The notes under the pieces: model-generated
Seen by the model: the letters and a program-made list of their open reading frames with translations, nothing else
Database searches by the model: none
What the model was told of the DNA's origin: nothing
In this document: piece after piece, positions 50,427 through 57,314 of the stretch
Layout: each line of letters opens with the position of its first letter
How positions within the stretch are numbered: position 1 is the stretch's first letter
NCBI RefSeq assembly: GCF_000986785.1
Contig: NZ_LAYY01000008.1
Coordinates: forward strand, 148,648-212,647
Origin: Mesobacillus campisalis
Lineage (GTDB): Bacteria > Bacillota > Bacilli > Bacillales > Cytobacillaceae
Reading direction: 5' to 3'
Length of the DNA stretch: 64,000 nt
Translations under genes and position numbers: made by a program

Positions 50427-50489
50427 TCTTTTCACCTCCCCTAAAGTCGCAAATCTATCTATTAAAACACAAATGTGCCTTAACCTTGG

Positions 50490-50993
50490 TCAGGAAGCTT
50501 TTTCTTCAATAAGTTCCACCAGACGATTTTTCGTTGTTGGCCCTGTGAACCTCTCGACCACCATTCCATCCTTGTTGATGATTAGGGTGTCAGGCTGGCC
50601 GATGACGCTGTATTCATTCGAAGTTTCTTCTTTTGTATCCAGGAGATAAAGAAGTTCCGAATTGCTTTCGGCAATATATTTTTCCATTCGCTTCTTCGAC
50701 TCGCCCTTGGCGATGATGATCAGCTTGGCATCCTTGTATTCCTTTCCAAATGCTTCAAGCTCCGGAGCTTCATCAATGCATGGCTGGCACCAGGTGGCAA
50801 AAAAGTTCAGCACGACGGTCTCGCCTTTAAAATCGGACAATTTATATATGTCTCCATTGATATCCTTCAGTTCAAACCCGATTGCCTCATCACCAGGGTT
50901 CGCGGAAACTTTCTCTCCGAGGCCATCCATAAGGAAGCCAATCACACCAATGGCGGCGATGATGACGAAAATTGGTACAAGCTTCTTGCCCAT
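50490..50993 (-). CDS. ccmG: CcmG/ResA-like thiol-disulfide oxidoreductase
   Basis: Membrane-anchored thioredoxin of the TlpA/ResA/CcmG family (167 residues). A helix at about 5-22 is followed by the extracellular domain with active site WCQPC (Cys69, Cys72) and the insert typical of cytochrome-maturation thioredoxins. It probably reduces the CxxC(H/K) heme sites of apocytochromes before heme attachment. The ATG at 50993 is chosen (GGTG upstream); a GTG at 51002 is possible. It lies between ccmD and nrfH. Naming it ccmG rather than resA rests on context. Confidence 0.82.
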   Translation of the reverse strand: MGKKLVPIFVIIAAIGVIGFLMDGLGEKVSANPGDEAIGFELKDINGDIYKLSDFKGETVVLNFFATWCQPCIDEAPELEAFGKEYKDAKLIIIAKGESKKRMEKYIAESNSELLYLLDTKEETSNEYSVIGQPDTLIINKDGMVVERFTGPTTKNRLVELIEEKAS

Positions 50994-51024
50994 CCACTTC
51001 ACCCGCTTTTTTTTTCATATTGTA

Positions 51025-51048
51025 GCGGAAGCGGCTGACCGCTTCCGC
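51025..51048. other. Perfect intercistronic hairpin between ccmD and ccmG
   Basis: GCGGAAGCGG and CCGCTTCCGC form a ten-base perfect stem over four bases, without a T run on the minus strand. It is more likely an mRNA processing or stability element than a terminator. Confidence 0.7.
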
Positions 51049-51090
51049 CCTATACATACTCTCCAGCCTTAGTGCCAGGAGTCTGCGCTG

Positions 51091-51222
51091 TTAATGTTCC
51101 GAATTCCATTCTTCAAGCTGCTGAATTTCTTTTTCGAGCTGCTTTTGCCTTCTGCCTAGCACGACCACGTAACCTGCGACCAGTGCCCAAATAGCTGAGT
51201 ATCCCATGAATAAGTAATCCAT
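51091..51222 (-). CDS. ccmD: CcmD-like small membrane protein
   Basis: A 43-residue frame on the minus strand preceded by AGGAGG with eight bases spacing. One hydrophobic helix (about residues 4-22, MGYSAIWALVAGYVVVLG) is followed by a basic and helical cytoplasmic tail (RRQKQLEKEI). That layout (single helix, R/K-rich start of a coiled tail) is what CcmD, the adaptor that helps release holo-CcmE from CcmABC, looks like. It lies at the expected place after ccmC. Sequence identity of CcmD is always low, so the call depends on context. Confidence 0.78.
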   Translation of the reverse strand: MDYLFMGYSAIWALVAGYVVVLGRRQKQLEKEIQQLEEWNSEH

Positions 51223-51240
51223 TATTAGTTCCTCCTCTTA

Positions 51241-51561
51241 AATTAGGGCTCTGTTAAATTTGTTCGTTGATTTGCGCTCCAGGCACTCGCTTTCCGCGGG
51301 CGTGCGGGGAGCCTGTCTTGCTTCGCCTCCTAGAAACTCAACAAACTTCTGCTCCTCCTACAGAAGCAAAGAACGCTTCTTTGTCGGAGCCTCCAGTTTG
51401 TTCGTTTCTGGACAGTCGGCATACGCATTTCCTACTCCTCGGCGCTGCGCGCCTGTGGGGTCTCCCCTGCCCGTACTCCCGCAGGAGTCTCGTGCCTTCC
51501 GCTCCAATCAACAGCTTTAAAAATCAGTGTCCTTTAACAAAGCCAATTTTAAAAATTTTTT
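51241..51561. repeat. Dispersed palindromic repeat between ccmC and ccmD
   Basis: No gene. The ends are inverted: CGTTGATTTGCGCTCC near 51264 against the complement of the right end, TGTTGATTGGAGCGG (complement of about 51502-51516). In between are CGCTTTCCGCGGGCG, GACTCCTGCGGGAG (on the minus strand) and an internal stem AGAAACTCAACAAACT with AGTTTGTTCGTTTCT. I recognise the GTTGATTGGAGCGGAAGG...GACTCCTGCGGGA pattern as a dispersed repeat common in Bacillaceae intergenic regions. It sits inside the ccm operon and could be transcribed. Confidence 0.75.
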
Positions 51562-52275
51562 TTAACTAGCCAGCCTGTTCATTGCTTTTGTTTTTGCTTT
51601 TCTGACGATGTCGCGCATTTTTTCTATTTGGGCTCCCTTGCGCATGAGGAAGATGTACAGGATGGTGATGGTGAAGATGCTGAACAGCAGGGTGATAAGC
51701 ATTTCAGGCTCGATTCCTCCGCCTGACTGGTTTTTGCCTTCTCCGAAAACAACAGGATGAAGCTTGGAGTTCCACCAGCGGATGGCCATGAATACGATTG
51801 GCACGTTCAGGGCTCCGATGATTCCAAAAACAGACGAGAGTTTAGCAATCTTTTCCCAGGACCCTTCCATTTTGCGGATAAATAGGTAGGCTACATAGAT
51901 AAACCATAGAATCAGTGTCGTAATGAGCCTTGGCTCCCAGCTCCACCACGTATTCCAGCTTGCCCTTCCCCAGATCATGCCTGTGAGGAGTGCCAGCGTT
52001 GTGAACAGCACGCCGATTTCAGCGGAAACACCCGCATAGATGAAACGGTTCATCTTTGGCTTAATCAGCGTCATCACACTGTAGAAGCCGACAACGAAAA
52101 ATGCAAGGAACGCCACCCAGGCTGTTCCGACATGAAAATAAAAGATTTTTTGGACTTCCCCCATCACCTTTTCCTGCGGTGACCAGATAAAAATTAAATA
52201 CATGGCGATAAACATTGATGGAACAAGGATATAGAACAATAATTTATCAATCTTGCCAGAACTTTTGATCATCAT
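51562..52275 (-). CDS. ccmC: Heme exporter/handling protein CcmC
   Basis: A 237-residue membrane protein with six helices and the tryptophan-rich heme-binding WWD motif (WGRASWNTWWSWEPRL). Flanking histidines that could ligate heme are in FHVGTAW and LHPVVF. CcmC presents heme to CcmE in System I maturation. The first of two ATGs (52275) overlaps the ccmB stop, so translation is coupled. The tail after the last helix is long and basic. Confidence 0.93.
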   Translation of the reverse strand: MMIKSSGKIDKLLFYILVPSMFIAMYLIFIWSPQEKVMGEVQKIFYFHVGTAWVAFLAFFVVGFYSVMTLIKPKMNRFIYAGVSAEIGVLFTTLALLTGMIWGRASWNTWWSWEPRLITTLILWFIYVAYLFIRKMEGSWEKIAKLSSVFGIIGALNVPIVFMAIRWWNSKLHPVVFGEGKNQSGGGIEPEMLITLLFSIFTITILYIFLMRKGAQIEKMRDIVRKAKTKAMNRLAS

Positions 52276-52955
52276 GAACCCTCCATTAAAAATTCAAATA
52301 ATATAAAACAAGCCCCAAAAAACAATAAGTCGTAGGCTGCCATTAACTGAAGCCAGGAAACTGCGTTCTGGATTTCCTCGTTTTCGAGTACGATCCTTGT
52401 TGCCTGCACGGCGGCAATCATCAGAGGACTCAGCAATGGCAGCAGCAATACCGGCAGCAGCATTTCGCTGTTTTTGGCATTGGCCGACAGCGCGGACAGG
52501 AAGGTTCCAACGATGATAAAACCGAGTGTACCGGCAAAGAGGATAAGAATGAACCAGAAATACGAACTTGTAAACCGGTACCCAAACAGAATGAACAATA
52601 CAGGGATGCTGATCAGTTGAACGACCGCAACCAGGGTGAAGTTGGCCAGCACCTTTCCCAAATAGATGCTGGCAGGATCGATCGGCGCCGACCTCAGCCC
52701 TGTCAGTGAATCATTTTCCAATTCGGAAATGAACGAGCGGTTAAGCCCTAGAATGCCTGCAAAAACAGTGATGACCCAGACTAATCCGGGAATGACCGCT
52801 CTCACCATATTGTTTGTCGGGTCAAACGCAAAGCTGAAAACAAGGATGACAAGGGCTGAAAAGATGACCATCATGCCGATGGTCTGCTTCGATTTGAATT
52901 CATTCCGCAAATCCTTGCCTGCAATGGTAAGCGCATCGCTAAAGATGGATGTCAT
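52272..52955 (-). CDS. ccmB: Heme exporter permease CcmB
   Basis: A 227-residue permease with about six helices of the CcmB family (FSDALTIAGKDLRNEFKSKQ at the N-terminus; ENDSLTGLRSAPIDPASIYLGK in the first loop, a family hallmark). It forms the CcmAB ABC transporter that drives release of heme-loaded CcmE from CcmC. Its start overlaps the ccmA stop as ATGA, and its stop overlaps the ccmC start. Confidence 0.93.
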   Translation of the reverse strand: MTSIFSDALTIAGKDLRNEFKSKQTIGMMVIFSALVILVFSFAFDPTNNMVRAVIPGLVWVITVFAGILGLNRSFISELENDSLTGLRSAPIDPASIYLGKVLANFTLVAVVQLISIPVLFILFGYRFTSSYFWFILILFAGTLGFIIVGTFLSALSANAKNSEMLLPVLLLPLLSPLMIAAVQATRIVLENEEIQNAVSWLQLMAAYDLLFFGACFILFEFLMEGS

Positions 52956-53674
52956 GCCTCCTTCACCACCTTTTCATACCAGGCTTTCATTTCCTGAAGA
53001 TCCAAGTGTTGCGCCAGTTCAATTGTGTCGACCACTTTTCCTTTTTTCAGGATGGCTACTCGGTCAGCCAATGCATGAACCTGTTCAAAATCGTGGGAGA
53101 TAATTAGGATGGAGGTGCCTCCCTGCTGCTTTTCTTTTATGATTCTGTTAAGCAAAGCGACTGCTTCCTGGTCCAGCCCGGTATGAGGTTCATCCAGCAT
53201 CAGGATTTTGGGTTCCGGAAGCAGCACCTTGGCAATTGCCAGCCTTTGAAGCATTCCCCTTGAGAAAGAGTGGATTGGCGTGTCCCGGAATAAATACAGC
53301 CCTACTTCCTTAAGCAGTTCCTTTGATTTCTTTTCAAGATCCCTGACTTTAAACAGCTTGCCGTAAAATCTCAGGTTTTCCAGCGGCGTCATGTTGCTGT
53401 ACAGGAAGGATTCATGGCCGAGAAAACCTATTTTCTTTTTGACGGCGGCAGATTTTTTCTTCACCGCTTCACCGTCAAGGATGATTTCACCGCTGCTTGG
53501 CTGCAGCAGTCCGACCGTACATTTGAAAAATGTGCTTTTCCCGGCGCCATTGGGGCCGATAACGGCCAGCGTCTCTCCTTCCCGCAGCGTAAGCGTGATA
53601 TTCCGGAGGATGATTTTCTCACCAATTACCTTGGTCAAATTTTTTAGTTCAAGCATGCTCTCCAACTCTTTCAT
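52952..53674 (-). CDS. ccmA: Heme ABC exporter ATP-binding protein CcmA
   Basis: A 240-residue ABC ATPase with Walker A GPNGAGKST, the signature FSRGMLQRLAIAK, Walker B ILMLDEP and the H-loop ISHDF. Together with ccmB and ccmC it is the CcmABC module. The first ATG (53674) overlaps the stop of the preceding gene as ATGA, which supports this start; a second ATG six codons on has GGAG too close. Alone it could be any ABC ATPase; the neighbours define it. Confidence 0.9.
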   Translation of the reverse strand: MKELESMLELKNLTKVIGEKIILRNITLTLREGETLAVIGPNGAGKSTFFKCTVGLLQPSSGEIILDGEAVKKKSAAVKKKIGFLGHESFLYSNMTPLENLRFYGKLFKVRDLEKKSKELLKEVGLYLFRDTPIHSFSRGMLQRLAIAKVLLPEPKILMLDEPHTGLDQEAVALLNRIIKEKQQGGTSILIISHDFEQVHALADRVAILKKGKVVDTIELAQHLDLQEMKAWYEKVVKEA

Positions 53675-54018
53675 AACGTAAATTGGCGTAATTCCTGCCT
53701 TGTTCTTTCAAGGTGCTTTTGAAATTCGTTCCTTTTCGCCTTATAAAGCTCGTCGCCAATCTGTTTCTGCTCATGGCTGTCTCTAAGTTCATCCAACTGT
53801 CTTTCAATGACCCTCTGCTTCGCAAACAGATGCTTAAACCGTTCTTCATCGGGATTCGGTGGGATTTCCGCTGTCCGCCTTCTTTTCACATGGAAGAACA
53901 GAACGAGCCCAAAGGCCAACAAGGCTAGGGTAAGATGGGGGTCCAGCCTGTTCAGCCCAGGGGTTCCGAACCAGAACCTGATCAGCCATTCAGGATGGAA
54001 TGCTGGTAGGCTGCCCAT
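53671..54018 (-). CDS. Short CcmI-like membrane protein (second)
   Basis: A 115-residue protein with a short N-terminal stretch, one membrane helix (about 28-43, LTLALLAFGLVLFFHV) and a basic, highly charged coiled-coil domain with the pattern ELRDSHEQKQIGDELYKAKR. This resembles the first domain of CcmI. It lacks any TPR domain. AAAGGAAG precedes the ATG, two bases after the previous stop; its own stop overlaps ccmA. I infer a structural role in the heme lyase complex, but it may be a novel accessory. Confidence 0.65.
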   Translation of the reverse strand: MGSLPAFHPEWLIRFWFGTPGLNRLDPHLTLALLAFGLVLFFHVKRRRTAEIPPNPDEERFKHLFAKQRVIERQLDELRDSHEQKQIGDELYKAKRNEFQKHLERTRQELRQFTL

Positions 54019-54020
54019 GA

Positions 54021-54377
54021 TTATCTTCCTTTCCGCTTCCTCAATTTTTGCAATTCGCGCAGAATCTCGAGCTCTGCTTCCTCTGATTTGGAAGCGGCCA
54101 TTTGCTTCCGCGGAATGCTTTCCTGTTTCATAAGCTCGGCTGCCAGCAGCTGATATTGCTCTTTTAATTGCAGGAAGTCTTTTTCTTTTATCTTTTTCAT
54201 CAGGTAATCCATTTCAAGCTCATTTACGGCGTCATAAACCTGGTCAAGTGTCAGCCGCCCATCTCCCTCAACTACTCCTTCGGCCAGCTTAGCCTGGGCG
54301 GAAAAGAATGGGGTGACGATAAAATAGAAACAAGTCAGGATAATCGCAGAGCCTGTCATCATAAACACAATTTCCAT
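54021..54377 (-). CDS. Short CcmI-like membrane protein (first)
   Basis: A 118-residue protein with one N-terminal membrane helix (about 3-27) and a coiled coil with NELEMDYLMKKIKEKDFLQLKEQ-type pattern, as in the N-terminal domain of CcmI (in E. coli the C-terminal part of CcmH), which bridges CcmF and CcmH. The TPR domain that binds apocytochrome in proteobacterial CcmI is absent. AAAAGGAGC precedes the ATG at 54377, 14 bases after the ccmH stop. Confidence 0.7.
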   Translation of the reverse strand: MEIVFMMTGSAIILTCFYFIVTPFFSAQAKLAEGVVEGDGRLTLDQVYDAVNELEMDYLMKKIKEKDFLQLKEQYQLLAAELMKQESIPRKQMAASKSEEAELEILRELQKLRKRKGR

Positions 54378-54391
54378 GGAACCAGCTCCTT

Positions 54392-54865
54392 TTAAAATTG
54401 CTTCCGCCGTTCTTCCTCGAACATTTTCTCGGCGATTTCTTTTTCGGTTTGGGATTCCCATTTCTCGCTAAGCATATCTTCCTCTTTCTCGCCCGTGGCT
54501 TTTCCTCTTCTCAGCCATAAAGCTACGATGGCAACACCAGCTGACATGCCTGCAAACGGCATTCCCCAGGCTACAAGGCCGCTCTTGTCAGTGGCAGGCG
54601 TCCTTAAAGCAGCCTGCCCGTATTCATCAACGTAGGATTGAAGAATCTCCTCTTCCGACATTCCGGAGTTAAGCATTTCAACAACCTCTTCATAATAGAT
54701 TTGCTTAACCTTGCAGGAAGACAGTTCATCATCCGCATGTCCCTGCATATCCAGCTGCTTGACCACATTTTGAAATTCCTTTGAGTTCTCATCGAATTCT
54801 GCAAAAGCCGGCCCTGGAAGCACCATTGAGAGTATGAAAATCGCCAGCAGCACTTTTGTACGCAT
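54392..54865 (-). CDS. ccmH: CcmH-like protein with a single cysteine
   Basis: A 157-residue exported protein: signal peptide (1-22), then a three-helix CcmH fold (MLNSGMSEEEILQSYVDEYG matches the family's EGKS-x-x-EI-x-x-Y-x-x-x-YG), one membrane helix (about 96-118) and an acidic cytoplasmic tail. Normal CcmH has LRCxxC; here the segment is DELSSCKVKQ with only Cys51, so it cannot form the usual disulfide. It may act as a monothiol or a structural partner of CcmF. GGAAGG precedes the ATG, six bases after ccmF. Confidence 0.83.
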   Translation of the reverse strand: MRTKVLLAIFILSMVLPGPAFAEFDENSKEFQNVVKQLDMQGHADDELSSCKVKQIYYEEVVEMLNSGMSEEEILQSYVDEYGQAALRTPATDKSGLVAWGMPFAGMSAGVAIVALWLRRGKATGEKEEDMLSEKWESQTEKEIAEKMFEEERRKQF

Positions 54866-54871
54866 CTCTTA

Positions 54872-56845
54872 TCACCTTCCTGACCTTAAAGCCTTTGAGA
54901 CCCGGGATGAAGTCGTTTTCCCGCCAATCAGCGCGACTGCTGTGCCAAGGACCATGATAATTCCTCCTGCCCATATCCAGCTTACAAACGGGTTCACTTT
55001 TACCTGAAGCGTTACTTTATCCCTGTTCTCCCAGGAGCTTAAAACAACATAGAGATCTTCCGTAAAATTGGTTTTGATGGCCACTTCTGTCGATGGCTCG
55101 GGCCATGTTTCGTAAAAGACTTTTTCTGGCTTGATGGTTCCGTCCATTTTGCCTTTATAAACTGTTTCAAGTTCGGCAGCAACAATTCCATTGCCGTTTT
55201 TCGTATGCTCGCTCAATCCCTTGAAGGTCAGCTCATAATCTCCAATGGCAAGGCTCTCTCCCGTTTCCATCGTCTTGAGTACCTCTTCTGAATAGGCGTG
55301 GGATGAGATGACGCCAATCGCAATCACGGCGATTCCAATATGGACGATATAGCCTCCATACCTTCTCTGGTTTTTCTTGGTCAGCCTGCAGGCAGCGGTA
55401 AGCGCGTTTTCCTTTGTTGCTTTGATCCGCGCCATTGTCCCCTGGACAAACTCCTGGATGTGGGTTGCAAACATGAAAACAGTTGAAGCAAGTCCGATGA
55501 TGGCGAAAGTCCCTCTTACACCAAAAGCAACCAGGATGATCGCCGCGGCAATTCCTGCGGCAAATGGCCAGAGGGCATTTTTCAAAAACCTTTCAACTGT
55601 CGCCTTCTGCCAGGCGATCAGCGGACAGACAGCCATCAGGAGAATCAGCAGGAGCAGGATCGGGCTCATGACAGAGTTAAAATAAGGAGCCCCCACATTT
55701 ATCTTTGTGCCTGAAACCGTCTCGGAGATGAGTGGATACATGGTGCCCCAAAAGACCGCAAACGCACCAGCAACAAGGAGCAGGTTATTGAGCAAAAACG
55801 AGCTTTCCTTTGAAAAATAGGATTCTATAGGCAGGGTATCTTTTTTTATCATCTGGTACCTGGTCATCACAATATAGATGGACAGCAGCATCATAAATGC
55901 CATGAAAATCAGGAAATACGTTCCAAGCGGCCCGCTGCCAAAAGCATGTACGCTTGTTAAAACACCGCTCCGGACAAGGAAGGTCCCGAACAGGGTCAGG
56001 ATGTATGAAATGATGACAAGGCTGATATTCCAGGTTTTAAGCATCCCTTTGCGTTCCTGGATCATAACCGAGTGGAGGAACGCCGAGACTGTAAGCCACG
56101 GAAGGAAGCTGGCATTCTCGACCGGATCCCATGCCCAGTAGCCGCCCCAGCCAAGCTCCAGATAAGCCCACCAGCCGCCAATCATATTTCCGAGTGTAAG
56201 GAAAAGCCATGCGGTAATCGTCCAGCGCCGGGTCAATTTGATCCACTCGGCATCCATCCGCTTTAAAATGAGTGCCGCAATCGCGAAAGCAAATGGTACG
56301 GCGAGCCCCACATAACCAAGATACAGTGTGACCGGGTGAAGGATCATGCCCGGATGCTGCAGCATCGGATTTAGGCCTTTCCCGTCGGCAGGAACCATGT
56401 CCGTCATCGCGAACGGATTTCCGCCCAGCACCATCACGGTGAAAAAGAACAGGATATTGAGGAGCAGGATAACCGATACATATGGCATCATCGGGTTGTG
56501 CTTTTCCCTCGAGAACACCAGGATAGCTGTGTATCCGCAAATAAGGACTGTCCAAAGCAAAAGGGAGCCTGCATTGCCTGCCCAGAAGGCGGTGAGTTTG
56601 TAGACAAGGGGGAGGTTCCTGCTCGTATAGGCCGCTACATATTCAAACTGGAACTGGCTTGTTGCCAGAAGATAGAGCAGCAGGAAGCTGGCAATCAATG
56701 AAACGAAGACAAGGGAGAGCACTCCGCCCCTTGCACTTTCAAGCCACCTGCTGCTTTGCTTTTTAATCCCAATCAAATTGGCGATGATGGAGTATGCCGC
56801 TATGGCAATGCCGAGATATAATGTGATGCTGCCAATCAAGTACAT
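54872..56845 (-). CDS. ccmF: Heme lyase CcmF (CcmF/NrfE family)
   Basis: A 657-residue polytopic protein of about 15 helices with the WWD heme-handling motif (WGGYWAWDPVENASFLPW) and conserved histidines (HPGMILHPVTLY, HSVMIQ, and one near YGGYIVHIGIAV). It takes heme from CcmE and attaches it to apocytochrome. It belongs to the family that includes NrfE, the lyase for the CxxCK site of NrfA; which of the two it serves cannot be told from sequence alone. The ATG at 56845 follows GGGTGG; the GTG at 56857 is within that site. Confidence 0.93.
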   Translation of the reverse strand: MYLIGSITLYLGIAIAAYSIIANLIGIKKQSSRWLESARGGVLSLVFVSLIASFLLLYLLATSQFQFEYVAAYTSRNLPLVYKLTAFWAGNAGSLLLWTVLICGYTAILVFSREKHNPMMPYVSVILLLNILFFFTVMVLGGNPFAMTDMVPADGKGLNPMLQHPGMILHPVTLYLGYVGLAVPFAFAIAALILKRMDAEWIKLTRRWTITAWLFLTLGNMIGGWWAYLELGWGGYWAWDPVENASFLPWLTVSAFLHSVMIQERKGMLKTWNISLVIISYILTLFGTFLVRSGVLTSVHAFGSGPLGTYFLIFMAFMMLLSIYIVMTRYQMIKKDTLPIESYFSKESSFLLNNLLLVAGAFAVFWGTMYPLISETVSGTKINVGAPYFNSVMSPILLLLILLMAVCPLIAWQKATVERFLKNALWPFAAGIAAAIILVAFGVRGTFAIIGLASTVFMFATHIQEFVQGTMARIKATKENALTAACRLTKKNQRRYGGYIVHIGIAVIAIGVISSHAYSEEVLKTMETGESLAIGDYELTFKGLSEHTKNGNGIVAAELETVYKGKMDGTIKPEKVFYETWPEPSTEVAIKTNFTEDLYVVLSSWENRDKVTLQVKVNPFVSWIWAGGIIMVLGTAVALIGGKTTSSRVSKALRSGR

Positions 56846-56866
56846 AGTGATGACCACCCATCTGTT

Positions 56867-57313
56867 TTATTCCTGTGAGTCATTGAAGAGCTCTTTATGC
56901 ATTTCGCCATCATAATTTTCCATGTCCTCCCCTTCATATTTTGAAGGGCATTTTGTCATGACCTTTTCAGCCTCAAAGATCCCATCGTCCTGAAAGAAAC
57001 CTTCCACTATGACAATCACATCATCTGTAAAATTATCCGGCTGGACTCCTTTGTGGAACACCTGAAGCACGGTCTCATTCTCATCATAAATTTCAAACCG
57101 AAGCTCTAGCTTATCCGCATCCCACTGGATGGAGTCCTTAATCAGAAGCCCCTGTGTCATCACATAGTCATCATCGAATTTTCCGCTCTCCTTCACTAGG
57201 TTTGTAATCGTGATTTCCTTGCTCCCGGCAGCAGGCATGGATGCGAAGGCCATGATGAAAATGGCCATTCCCATGAGCGCTAATGCGGAAAATATCTTTT
57301 TATTTTTCGACAT
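56867..57313 (-). CDS. ccmE: Heme chaperone CcmE, CxxxY variant
   Basis: A 148-residue protein with one N-terminal membrane anchor (about 7-29) and an OB-fold domain (VIVEGFFQDDGIFEAEKVMTKCPSKYEGED). In most bacteria heme is bound covalently to a histidine in this last loop (LAKHDENY); here the position is Cys122, giving C-P-S-K-Y (CxxxY), the variant known from Desulfovibrio and archaea. GGGAGG lies eight bases before the ATG at 57313, directly after the stop of the first operon gene. Confidence 0.9.
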   Translation of the reverse strand: MSKNKKIFSALALMGMAIFIMAFASMPAAGSKEITITNLVKESGKFDDDYVMTQGLLIKDSIQWDADKLELRFEIYDENETVLQVFHKGVQPDNFTDDVIVIVEGFFQDDGIFEAEKVMTKCPSKYEGEDMENYDGEMHKELFNDSQE

Positions 57314-57314
57314 T

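Noticed and set aside
51260..51569. Two plus-strand frames of 86-100 codons between ccmC and ccmD
   Set aside because: They lie wholly in the palindromic repeat, have no ribosome site and show no domain.
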